Origin: Phycisphaeraceae bacterium | GTDB taxonomy: Bacteria; Planctomycetota; Phycisphaerae; Phycisphaerales; Phycisphaeraceae | Direction: 5' to 3' | NCBI GenBank assembly: GCA_020850375.1 | Contig: JADZET010000137.1 | Coordinates: 1 to 7,317 of the forward strand | DNA length: 7,317 bases | Part shown: in pieces, positions 1 through 5,633 of the stretch | Numbering within the stretch: the stretch's first letter is position 1 | Layout: each line of letters opens with the position of its first letter | Position numbers and translations under genes: made by a program | The notes under the pieces: generated by a model | What the model saw: only the letters and a program-made list of their open reading frames with translations | Database searches by the model: none | Told to the model about the DNA's origin: nothing

Positions 1-511
1 GAAGGAATCCGAACCCGTCGGGCAGGATCTCGAGCGTGCCCTCGCCGTACATCAGGCCCTGCTTGGTCGAGGTGTGCTGGAGGATCTTGAAGATCAGGTC
101 CTGCTTCTTGAGGCCCTGGTAGGCCTTGACGCCCTGCTCCTCGGCGATCTTGTGCAGTTCTTCGACAGCCATCTTTTGGAGCTGCTGGAGGCTGAAGTCG
201 GGGACCTTGGCCTCGTCGTAGCGGCGCTGGGTCTCAGCCTCGAGCTGCTCATCGGAGTTCGGGTCGCGGAAGAACTCGCGGGCGGCCGATGCCGAGGGTG
301 GGGCGATGCCCAGACGGGCATTGCGCGTCGGGGGCGCCGTCGCCTCAGCGGAGGACTCCGCGGCCGGCGTGCTGGCCGGGGCGGGCGTCTCGGGCATCGG
401 GTCGGCGACAACTTCCTGCGTCTCGACCTCGGGGGTGGCTGCGGCTGCGGCAGCGGCTTTGGAGGCGGCGGGTTTGCGGCCGCGTTTGGCGGGGGTCTTG
501 CTTTCAGCCAT
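1..511 (-). CDS. rho: Transcription termination factor Rho, N-terminal part (cut by window edge)
   Basis: Rho is the hexameric RNA-dependent ATPase/helicase that terminates transcription of untranslated RNA. Only the first 170 codons are in the window; the gene continues past base 1. Residues about 107-145 match the Rho N-terminal helical domain (LQQLQKMAVEELHKIAEEQG, then LKKQDLIFKILQ, compare E. coli MRKQDIIFAILK). Residues about 155-170 begin the cold-shock-like RNA-binding domain (GEGTLEILPDGFGFL, nearly identical to the E. coli segment). Before this lie about 105 extra residues rich in Ala, Pro and Glu, with a basic AKRGRKP motif near residues 8-14 and seven consecutive Ala. The ATPase core is not visible. 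The start at 511 is the ATG with an AGGAG Shine-Dalgarno 9 nt upstream. It lies downstream of coaE on the same strand. Confidence 0.95.
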   Translation of the reverse strand, partial: MAESKTPAKRGRKPAASKAAAAAAATPEVETQEVVADPMPETPAPASTPAAESSAEATAPPTRNARLGIAPPSASAAREFFRDPNSDEQLEAETQRRYDEAKVPDFSLQQLQKMAVEELHKIAEEQGVKAYQGLKKQDLIFKILQHTSTKQGLMYGEGTLEILPDGFGFL

Positions 512-520
512 GTCGAAACA

Positions 521-525
521 CTCCT
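521..525 (-). promoter_or_regulatory. Shine-Dalgarno of rho
   Basis: On the minus strand AGGAG lies 9 nt before the ATG at 511. It fixes the rho start and therefore shows that the long Ala/Pro-rich N-terminal extension is translated. Confidence 0.75.
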
Positions 526-540
526 AGGAAACCAGCCCGG

Positions 541-780
541 GCCGTCAGCCGGGGCCAAGGGTGAGGCAAGAAAAATAGGGGTTATCGGCGGTTAGCCGTG
601 GGGAATCGAGGACGGTCATGGGCGGGAGGCAGGCGGTTGAAGAACCATGACATTCAGCGGACGGTGGGATGCTGCGGGGCGAGGCGATCAAGCGGAGGCA
701 TCAAGGAACGAAATAGGCCGGATGCCCAGCGGGCATGGGGCGAACGACGAGGGATCAAAAGCCGTGATGCAGGAGGGAGG
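541..780 (-). promoter_or_regulatory. C-rich, G-poor rho leader, possible rut-like Rho-loading region
   Basis: The 332-nt coaE-rho spacer (512-843) has no credible gene. Counting by hand, the minus-strand RNA from 780 to 541 has about 104 C and 47 G in 240 nt, a C>G bubble of roughly 2.2:1 with frequent pyrimidine-C runs. The adjacent 60 nt (781-840) shows no such skew. Rho loads on long unstructured C-rich, G-poor RNA, and E. coli rho is autogenously attenuated in its leader. That this region does the same is inference. No strong hairpin plus T-run terminator is visible in the spacer. Confidence 0.4.
722..736. repeat. Perfect small inverted repeat in the rho leader
   Basis: ATGCCC and GGGCAT form a perfect 6-bp stem with a 3-nt loop (AGC on the plus strand). 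No T-run follows on either side, so it is not a convincing intrinsic terminator. It is the clearest local hairpin inside the coaE-rho spacer, and a stem this short can arise by chance. Confidence 0.35.
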
Positions 781-843
781 ATTCGCCCAAAATCGGCGAT
801 CCGGGCACGAACGCCGGTTGCGTCTCTGAAAGATCCCAGTCGT

Positions 844-1452
844 TTAGCGATGGAGAATCTGCGAGAGGACGCGGCGGGTCTGCGTCAGGCACTCCTGCTC
901 ACCCGCATCGTTCTTGATGACATAATCGGCCCGCTGAACCTTTTTGTCAAGGGGCCATTGGTTTTTTTCTCGCCGGTCCAGCTCCGCTTCTGACCAGCCC
1001 CGGGAGGCCGCTACCCGGGCCAGCCTAAGGGGTTTGGGGGCGTCGACGAAGACCACCACGTCGCAACCGGCATCGATCCCCTTCTCCAGCAGCAGCGGGC
1101 AGTCCTCGACAATGGCTACAACGGCCGGATCGGCCTGATATTGCCCGCGCAGCCGCTCCCGCCCCGCGTGGACCCTGGGGTGGACTAATCCCTCGAGCCG
1201 GGCAAGTTCTTGAGGATTATTGAAGACCTTCTGGGCCACCACGCGACGGTTGACTCGGCCGTCCTCCCCGATCACCTCGGGCCCCCACCACTGCCGAAGT
1301 TGCTCTTGCACAGCTGAACTGTCCAGGGCCTCGCGGGCGAGCTCGTCCGCGTCGATCACCGCGCAGCCCAGCGACGCGAACTGGCGAGCCACGAGGCTCT
1401 TGCCAGAGCCGATGCCACCAGTCAGGCCGAGGATGGGTTTGGGTGAGGCCAA
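844..1452 (-). CDS. coaE: Dephospho-CoA kinase
   Basis: CoaE phosphorylates the ribose 3'-hydroxyl of dephospho-CoA with ATP, the last step of coenzyme A synthesis, in the cytosol. The 202-residue product has the family's usual length. Visible motifs are the P-loop GLTGGIGSGKS (residues 9-19), the IDADELAR substrate segment (33-40), LVHPRV (89-94), EDCPLLLEKG (116-125), VVVFVDAP (132-139), the lid-type Arg stretch ELDRREKNQ (157-165) and ADYVIKND (175-182). The start is a TTG at 1452. In-frame upstream codons run into a TAA within the adjacent heptamer repeat, with no ATG or GTG between, and no Shine-Dalgarno is visible because the preceding bases are CT-rich. The gene is followed on the same strand by rho; coaE next to rho is an arrangement I recall from several phyla. 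Confidence 0.95.
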   Translation of the reverse strand: MASPKPILGLTGGIGSGKSLVARQFASLGCAVIDADELAREALDSSAVQEQLRQWWGPEVIGEDGRVNRRVVAQKVFNNPQELARLEGLVHPRVHAGRERLRGQYQADPAVVAIVEDCPLLLEKGIDAGCDVVVFVDAPKPLRLARVAASRGWSEAELDRREKNQWPLDKKVQRADYVIKNDAGEQECLTQTRRVLSQILHR

Positions 1453-1456
1453 GGGA

Positions 1457-1498
1457 GGAGTTAGGAATTAGGAGTTAGAGATTAGGGATTAGGGGTTA
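1457..1498. repeat. Six tandem degenerate heptamers (GRRRTTA) abutting coaE
   Basis: Read on the plus strand the 42 bp divide exactly into GGAGTTA, GGAATTA, GGAGTTA, GAGATTA, GGGATTA and GGGGTTA. The first G and the final TTA are invariant, and only purines vary between them. The array ends 5 bp from the coaE TTG start and would lie in the coaE leader RNA as CU/A-rich sequence. It looks like a degenerate telomere-like minisatellite; its origin and function cannot be told from this copy alone. Confidence 0.85.
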
Positions 1499-1506
1499 TG
1501 AACCCC
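1492..1506. repeat. Inverted repeat GGGGTT/AACCCC at end of the heptamer array
   Basis: GGGGTT, a 3-nt loop (ATG) and AACCCC make a perfect 6-bp stem. Its left arm is the last heptamer, and its right arm shares CCCC (1503-1506) with the next hairpin, so the two stems cannot form together. Confidence 0.6.
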
Positions 1507-1522
1507 GCATGGCAATGCGGGG
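1503..1522. repeat. Perfect 8-bp hairpin CCCCGCAT/ATGCGGGG
   Basis: CCCCGCAT (1503-1510), a 4-nt loop GGCA and ATGCGGGG (1515-1522) form a perfect GC-rich stem in the divergent spacer. It is inside the predicted coaE leader. No T-run follows on the plus strand. On the minus strand it is followed by TTCATAACCCC, so a classical terminator is not supported. Confidence 0.7.
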
Positions 1523-1609
1523 CTGGTCTGCTGCCCACGTGCCCATGCGGAGCCGATCCGGACAATCCGTGACAGCCACCGCCCCGCCAAGCGGCGAATC
1601 TCCCTCTCG

Positions 1610-1638
1610 ATTCTACGCCAACCGCGTCAGCTTGTGAA
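1610..1638 (-). promoter_or_regulatory. Predicted sigma70-like promoter of coaE
   Basis: On the minus strand TTCACA (1638-1633, 5/6 to TTGACA) and TAGAAT (1615-1610, 5/6 to TATAAT) are separated by 17 nt. Transcription would start near 1603, giving a leader of about 150 nt that contains the hairpins and the heptamer array before the TTG start. This is a consensus match only. Confidence 0.5.
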
Positions 1639-1680
1639 AAAGAGACCAGCCCTCAGTGCCAATCTCTTTCGCAAGTCGAG

Positions 1681-1710
1681 TTGGCAAGGCAACGCCGGCA
1701 CTTGCACAAT
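1681..1710 (+). promoter_or_regulatory. Predicted promoter of the NodB-like gene
   Basis: TTGGCA (1681-1686, 5/6) and CACAAT (1705-1710, 4/6) are spaced by 18 nt, giving a short leader of about 20 nt before the ATG at 1736. If real, it rules out the upstream in-frame GTG at 1634 as the start. This is a consensus match only. Confidence 0.35.
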
Positions 1711-1735
1711 CGTTCGCCTGAGCAACAATCACCCC

Positions 1736-2578
1736 ATGGACCGCCTGCACGTCATCCTCGTCTGTCACACGGAACTCGATTTCGACGGATCGTGGGCATT
1801 GTACGATCGAGTCCAGCCGCAGATAGAACGCATGTTCGATCGAGTCGCCCAGACCACCGGCAAACGGCCTCGCTGCACCTACTGCGGCACCGCCGAGTTC
1901 CTGGGCGAGAAACTCGATGACGCATTCCGTCTTGGCGAACAAGCAGACGAAGTCGGCATCCACTCGCATCTCCCGGGCGCTCATCGGCCGCATCACTCCT
2001 ACCAGGGCCGTTACGCCTATCGCTTCGATGACCAGGGCGTCCTGAACCAGGACCGCGTCGCGGGGCCGCTGCGTGATCTGGCCATCGCCCTGGGGCTCCC
2101 CGCGCCACGCGCCCACGTGTCAGGCATGTTCACGTTCCACCAACGCACCCTGTCGCTCATCGAAGACGCCGGCTTCACCGTCGACTGCTCCCTCCTGCCC
2201 GGGATTCCGCCCTCCAGGCACCGGGCCAGCGGCGACTTCGTTCTGGCCGACAATTCACGTCACCCCGACGTCCACCCCTATCGCCCAGCCCGCGACGATC
2301 CGTGGGTCGCCGGCCAGTCGCGCCTGCTCGAGATACCCGTCTCGGGCTGGCTGGGCGATGCGGACCTCTCTCCGCAGATCACCGACCTGAGAGTTCGCCA
2401 CGATGCCGGCGGCGTGGACGCGTTCCAGGTCTATTGGCACCACTTTGAATTCGCCGACCTCGGGTGGACCCACGGCCAAGTGACCGAGGCGGAGCGCTTC
2501 CTGGTGGCAGCCGCACGGATGGAGAATGTCGTCTTCTCCACGGCGAGCCAAGCGGCCTTGGATTTTGGGGTCAGCTGA
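1736..2578 (+). CDS. NodB-like polysaccharide deacetylase-fold protein (divergent)
   Basis: This is a 280-residue cytosolic protein with no signal peptide. Visible landmarks of the NodB/CE4-like deacetylase fold are CHTELDFDG (residues 10-18, in place of the usual TFDDG motif), EVGIHSHLPGAH (72-83, matching the H-S/T-x-x-x-x-H metal motif), HVSGMFTF...IEDAGFTVDCSLLPG (127-156), RLLEIPVS (196-203, the conserved E-I-P strand) and VYWHHFEFAD (232-241, equivalent to the C-terminal catalytic His region). The substrate is unknown; polysaccharide N- or O-acetyl groups are the family norm. The start at 1736 is chosen because the fold begins there; an in-frame GTG at 1634 would add 34 residues unlike the family. 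No clear Shine-Dalgarno is seen. Its stop is 47 bp before the next plus-strand gene. The departure from TFDDG leaves activity uncertain. Confidence 0.75.
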   Translation: MDRLHVILVCHTELDFDGSWALYDRVQPQIERMFDRVAQTTGKRPRCTYCGTAEFLGEKLDDAFRLGEQADEVGIHSHLPGAHRPHHSYQGRYAYRFDDQGVLNQDRVAGPLRDLAIALGLPAPRAHVSGMFTFHQRTLSLIEDAGFTVDCSLLPGIPPSRHRASGDFVLADNSRHPDVHPYRPARDDPWVAGQSRLLEIPVSGWLGDADLSPQITDLRVRHDAGGVDAFQVYWHHFEFADLGWTHGQVTEAERFLVAAARMENVVFSTASQAALDFGVS

Positions 2579-2625
2579 TCGCAAGACGCACATGCGCCTC
2601 AACACGCCACGAAAGGTAGACCAGC

Positions 2626-3516
2626 ATGTCCCGATGGTGGCAGAACGCCGGGACCGACCCCGAGACCGTCGAGATTGATCGTGGTGTGGCTGGCCAGCGC
2701 ATGGACGATGCAGGCCTGCACATCCGGGATCTGATCGGCCAGTTCGAGTCGTGCCACCACAAGGCCGGCCGGCGACTGGAACTGCTCATCGACGCCATCG
2801 GCGCCGGGTCCACCGAAAAGCAACCCGGCAGACGCTCCGCCCCTGGCCTGCATCCAGCCGAACGGGCCTGGCAGGCAGCCTGCAACATCCTGCGAGCGTG
2901 GCAAGTGGATGACCCGCAGTGCGTCATGGACGAGCGTGTTGGGCCGATCTCTGCCGATGATCTGCTCAAGGGGCTCGGGCAGAAGACGCGCCTCAAGGCC
3001 TGGCAAGTGGATCGTGTGATCGAGCGCATCGATAGCTTCCTGCGCCCGGATCATCCCTATCAGATGCTCGTCTGTGATCTTGGCGATCACGGCGAACCCG
3101 GCGAGCGACCCCTGACTCATGGTGATGACCAAGAAAAAGATCTGCTCGAGCAGACCCGAGCGACGCTGATCCACGACACGGTCGATGGCCAGCCGAATAC
3201 TCTCTCGCTGGCCTGGGCCATTGATCTACTCATGCCCTGCCACTGGGACTTTCCCAGCAATCTGCGGGTGGTCCTCCGCGCCATCGGTGGTCACCTGCAC
3301 AGCGATCGACCTTTAGGGGCCTGTGGTCGCAACATTCTTCGTTCACCCCTGCGGCCCCACGCCCAGCGGGTGGTGATGGCCCTGGATGTCTTCAGCGGCC
3401 GATCGGCCGGGCCTGCCGACGCTGACGTGTTGCGCCGGCTTGGCGATAAAACGCCCCTGCGGCGGTGGCTCGCCGCCTCGCTGGCCAAAACGCTCAGGCT
3501 CCAACTGCACATCTAG
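2626..3516 (+). CDS. Hypothetical protein, 296 residues, family not recognised
   Basis: I do not recognise this protein. It is hydrophilic, with no signal peptide or membrane segment, rich in His, Trp and Arg, and begins MSRWWQNAG. The segment AWQVD occurs twice (residues 91-95 and 125-129), encoded by an identical 12-bp direct repeat (2899-2910 and 3001-3012). The start is supported by AAAGG 9 nt upstream (2612-2616), and a TAG lies two codons before it, so no longer form is possible. Coding support is moderate. In samples, G/C at the third codon position is about 65-78 percent, not clearly above the first position. The exact antisense frame is also open from about 3225 to 2599. The long frame, ribosome site and co-orientation with both neighbours favour the plus strand. 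It could be an operon partner of the NodB-like gene. Confidence 0.5.
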   Translation: MSRWWQNAGTDPETVEIDRGVAGQRMDDAGLHIRDLIGQFESCHHKAGRRLELLIDAIGAGSTEKQPGRRSAPGLHPAERAWQAACNILRAWQVDDPQCVMDERVGPISADDLLKGLGQKTRLKAWQVDRVIERIDSFLRPDHPYQMLVCDLGDHGEPGERPLTHGDDQEKDLLEQTRATLIHDTVDGQPNTLSLAWAIDLLMPCHWDFPSNLRVVLRAIGGHLHSDRPLGACGRNILRSPLRPHAQRVVMALDVFSGRSAGPADADVLRRLGDKTPLRRWLAASLAKTLRLQLHI

Positions 3517-3625
3517 ACGTTCATCCGTCACCGCCTGCCAACAGAAGCAGAGATTGGACGCACGGGATTACAATCAAGTCCCTAGGGGCAGTCGACCCCC
3601 AAACCCTTGGAAAGACAACGGTTTT

Positions 3626-4225
3626 ATGCCGCCAAACCTCAAGATCCGCTGGGCCCCCAAGGTCCCGCAGCCCCTCGTCAAGCGGCTCTACGAGTCGGAC
3701 GCCGCCGGCCTGCTGGATGCATCCCTGCTCGAAGACGTGGGCGTCCGCCTGCTGCTGCGATGCGAGAGCATCGTGATGGGCACGCGCCACGAGGTCTTCT
3801 GCCCGATATGCGGCACGCGCTTCACGGTGGACGAAAAGGCAAGCCCCACCGACGACCAAGCGGTCACCTGCCCCGGCAGCGGATGCTCATGGTCCATCAA
3901 ACGGGCCGAGTACCGAGCCAATCGGAGGCACCGGGACCTGGGTGAAGGGGCCGCGTTGCCCGCCTTCAGCCATTACCTCACCGCCTTCCCCGCGGCTCGC
4001 TCCCCCGAAGAGAAGATGCGGGCGATCGACCAGTTGATCCACGCCTTCCATTGGGACCTCAAGGATCACGTCCCCAACCGAGTGGCCGCCAATAATCTCA
4101 TCGAGGGCAGCCTCAAGCAGGTCTGCGCTTTCCTCGACGCGCTATCCGCAAGGGACGATGCGGCCAAATCGCAGTGGCGAGAAACCGTGCAATGGATGTG
4201 GCGGCGACGGCGCAACCAGCAGTGA
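3626..4225 (+). CDS. Conserved-looking hypothetical protein with a four-Cys zinc-ribbon motif
   Basis: This 199-residue soluble protein has an N-terminal segment KIRWAPKVPQPLVKRLYESDAAG (about residues 6-28), then a probable zinc site FCPICGTRF...TCPGSGCSW. The cysteines are at 59, 62, 82 and 87. The C-terminal half is helical and contains LIHAFHWDLKDHVPNRVAANNLIEGSLKQVCAFLDALS (about 137-174). The pattern of N-terminal KIRW-P-KVP, a Cys4 ribbon and a FHW...NLIEG-L--V-AFLD tail resembles a group of small uncharacterised bacterial proteins I have seen without an assigned function. The ATG at 3626 has GGAAAG 11 nt upstream; the frame is open further back to 3386 but that part is Arg/Ser/Pro-rich and overlaps the preceding gene. 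It ends in an Arg-rich tail, which could suit nucleic-acid contact (inference). It converges on the nitroreductase gene with 24 bp between stops. Confidence 0.75.
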   Translation: MPPNLKIRWAPKVPQPLVKRLYESDAAGLLDASLLEDVGVRLLLRCESIVMGTRHEVFCPICGTRFTVDEKASPTDDQAVTCPGSGCSWSIKRAEYRANRRHRDLGEGAALPAFSHYLTAFPAARSPEEKMRAIDQLIHAFHWDLKDHVPNRVAANNLIEGSLKQVCAFLDALSARDDAAKSQWRETVQWMWRRRRNQQ

Positions 4226-4249
4226 CCTAACTCACTCCATGTTCCTGCG

Positions 4250-4858
4250 TCAGGCAAGCCACGCCGACGGTTGCTCCCACGTGCCGCCGAAGACGAACTG
4301 CGCCACCGGCCGGCGCTGCCGCGCCCCGTCGTCGCGGGCGCGCGTCGCCTCGGGCAGCAGCGACCCGTTCCCGGGGTAGCCGATCACGATGGCCGCCACC
4401 GGCTCATAGCCCTCGGGGATGCCCAGCTCCGCGCGAGCCTTGTCGGGGTAGAAACCCGCCATCTGGTGCACGCGCAGCCCCAGCTCCGTGGCCTGGATCG
4501 CCAGACTCGCCGTCGCCTGTCCCACGTCGTACCAGGCGTGACGGTTCGGGTTGCCGTTGCGTGTAAAGCTAAGCTTCGCCACCGAGATCGCCAGCACCGG
4601 CGCGTGCCGCGCCCACAGGGCGTTGGCCTCGCCAAGCGTTGACAGAATGCGATCGTGCGTGTCACCCTCGTCCTTGACACCCACGACGAACCGCCAGGGC
4701 TGCTCATTGAAGGATGAGGCTGCCCAGCGTGCGGCCTCGAACAGGCTGCGAAGCTTCTCGACCTCGATCGGCCGCGGATCGAACGCCACGGGGCTCCAGC
4801 GAGACTGGATGTGTGGATGAACGGGATGATCCACGGGGGCGGGCTTGTCGATCGGCAT
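4250..4858 (-). CDS. Nitroreductase-family FMN oxidoreductase
   Basis: Members are FMN-dependent NAD(P)H oxidoreductases, usually homodimers in the cytosol, reducing nitro compounds, quinones or flavins. The physiological substrate here is unknown. The 202-residue product shows the family landmarks: RWSPVAFDPRPI (residues 20-31, FMN-phosphate region), ARWAASSFNEQPWRFVV (43-59, matching the P-S-x-x-N-x-Q-P-W-R-F motif), YDVGQATASLAIQATELGLRVHQMAGF (110-136), and YEPVAAIVIGYPG (151-163). The ATG at 4858 is chosen over an upstream ATG at 4921 because AGGAG lies 7 nt before it and the longer form would overlap the regulator stop. It lies 52 bp downstream of the DtxR/MntR-type gene on the same strand, so the two are probably co-transcribed, suggesting a metal- or oxidative-stress-linked role (inference). 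Confidence 0.9.
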   Translation of the reverse strand: MPIDKPAPVDHPVHPHIQSRWSPVAFDPRPIEVEKLRSLFEAARWAASSFNEQPWRFVVGVKDEGDTHDRILSTLGEANALWARHAPVLAISVAKLSFTRNGNPNRHAWYDVGQATASLAIQATELGLRVHQMAGFYPDKARAELGIPEGYEPVAAIVIGYPGNGSLLPEATRARDDGARQRRPVAQFVFGGTWEQPSAWLA

Positions 4859-4865
4859 GGGGTGG

Positions 4866-4870
4866 CTCCT
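4866..4870 (-). promoter_or_regulatory. Shine-Dalgarno of the nitroreductase gene
   Basis: AGGAG on the minus strand, 7 nt before the ATG at 4858, decides the start against the longer in-frame alternative. Confidence 0.75.
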
Positions 4871-4880
4871 GACGTGACAG
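4870..4880. repeat. Copy 1 of an 11-bp direct repeat, ahead of the nitroreductase
   Basis: TGACGTGACAG on the plus strand (CTGTCACGTCA on the minus strand). The identical 11-mer occurs at 5634-5644 ahead of the regulator gene. Here it also forms a dyad with ACGTCA at 4894-4899. One 11-mer pair somewhere in 7 kb is expected by chance; its value rests on both copies lying just upstream of adjacent same-strand genes. Confidence 0.5.
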
Positions 4881-4910
4881 GCAATGATAGGCGACGTCAC
4901 ACCATGCCTA

Positions 4911-5594
4911 TCAGTCACCATCGCTCCTGGCCAGACGGATAAACACCTTCTCCGCAGCAGCGATGCTAAGAGTGACCTCCCCCCCGGAAGTACGCAGACG
5001 AAGCACCTGGGCCTGCGTCTCGCGGCTGACGATCTTCACCGTCGCCCCCGGGGTCAATCCCTGCTCACTGAGGTAATTCAGGAACTGCGGGCTCTGGTCC
5101 GCCACCCGGCCGACGCGGACCGATCGGCCCACCTCCGCCTGGCTCAACGGCTGGTCGCGCGACGGCGCGAGCTGACCGGCCGCCGTGGGGATCGGCGAAC
5201 CGTGCGGGTCAAGGCTCGGATGACCCAAGAGCGCATCGAGCTTTTCCAGCACGCGCTCCGAGACGGCGTGCTCGAGCCGCTCCGCCTCCACGTGCACCTC
5301 CGACCAGTCCAGCCCCACCACCCGCACCAGGAACAACTCGAGAATGCGGTGCCGACGCAGCACGTGCATCGCCAGCTTCCGCCCGCGCGCGGTCAGCCGC
5401 AGGCCCTGGCGTGCCTCGTAGTCCACCAGGCCCGCCTCCGAGAGCGTCTTGGCCATTGACGTGGCCGTGCCGGGCGTAACGTTCATCGCCGTCGCCAGTT
5501 CGCCCGTCGGCAACCGCCAGTCGCGCGACGCGCCGGCCAACTGCTCCTGGTGGAGGATCTGCTTGAGATAGTCCTCGACGGTCTGCGTGGCCAT
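4911..5594 (-). CDS. mntR: DtxR/MntR-family metal-dependent transcriptional repressor
   Basis: These dimeric repressors bind DNA when loaded with Mn(II) or Fe(II) and control metal uptake. The 227-residue protein has an N-terminal winged helix (about residues 5-75: TVEDYLKQIL, GELATAMNVTPGTATSMAKTL, LVDYEARQGLRLTARG), a metal/dimer domain (about 76-140: RRHRILELFLVRVVGLDWSEVH, EAERLEHAVS, LLGHPSLDPHGSPIP) and a C-terminal FeoA/SH3-like domain (about 148-222). By alignment from memory, likely ligands are D8, H82, H101, E105, E108 and H109. E105 sits where MntR has Glu and DtxR has Cys, favouring Mn specificity, whereas K11 replaces an MntR ligand. The start at 5594 is chosen because MATQTVEDYL matches the family N-terminus; an ATG at 5672 would add 26 atypical residues. 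It is divergent from the metal transporter it probably controls. Confidence 0.92.
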   Translation of the reverse strand: MATQTVEDYLKQILHQEQLAGASRDWRLPTGELATAMNVTPGTATSMAKTLSEAGLVDYEARQGLRLTARGRKLAMHVLRRHRILELFLVRVVGLDWSEVHVEAERLEHAVSERVLEKLDALLGHPSLDPHGSPIPTAAGQLAPSRDQPLSQAEVGRSVRVGRVADQSPQFLNYLSEQGLTPGATVKIVSRETQAQVLRLRTSGGEVTLSIAAAEKVFIRLARSDGD

Positions 5595-5633
5595 AAGCGT
5601 GGGGTGAGCGAGGGGTTGGGATTGAAGGACCCG

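Noticed and set aside
74..595. Plus-strand 173-codon frame opposite rho
   Set aside because: It is the antisense of the Ala/Pro-rich rho N-terminus. Its Leu/Gly-rich product has no family features, while the minus-strand Rho domain is unambiguous.
598..993. Plus-strand 131-codon frame across the coaE-rho spacer
   Set aside because: The product is Arg/Gly-rich low-complexity sequence, and the frame runs into coaE in antisense with no domain or ribosome site.
1492..1522. Intrinsic terminator between coaE and the NodB-like gene
   Set aside because: The flanking genes diverge, so a terminator is not needed, and neither strand has a T-run after the stems.
1634..1735. Upstream GTG start for the NodB-like gene
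   Set aside because: The 34 extra residues are unlike the fold, and this stretch overlaps the predicted promoters of both divergent genes.
2599..3174. Antisense frame of 191 codons opposite the unrecognised gene
   Set aside because: It is codon-aligned with the longer plus-strand frame, the usual geometry of a shadow frame in GC-rich DNA. It has no clear ribosome site and closes well before the plus frame does. It is kept as an alternative in the findings but not annotated.
3569..3574. TACAAT as a -10 box before the zinc-ribbon gene
   Set aside because: No acceptable -35 hexamer lies 16-18 nt upstream and there is no extended -10 TG, so a promoter is not supported.
3585..3600. GGGG...CCCC as a terminator after the unrecognised gene
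   Set aside because: The stem is only about four base pairs with a 7-nt loop and no T-run follows.
3386..3625. Upstream extension of the zinc-ribbon gene
   Set aside because: The extra 80 residues overlap the preceding gene out of frame and are Arg/Ser/Pro-rich. The ATG at 3626 has a purine-rich ribosome site and starts at the conserved-looking N-terminus.
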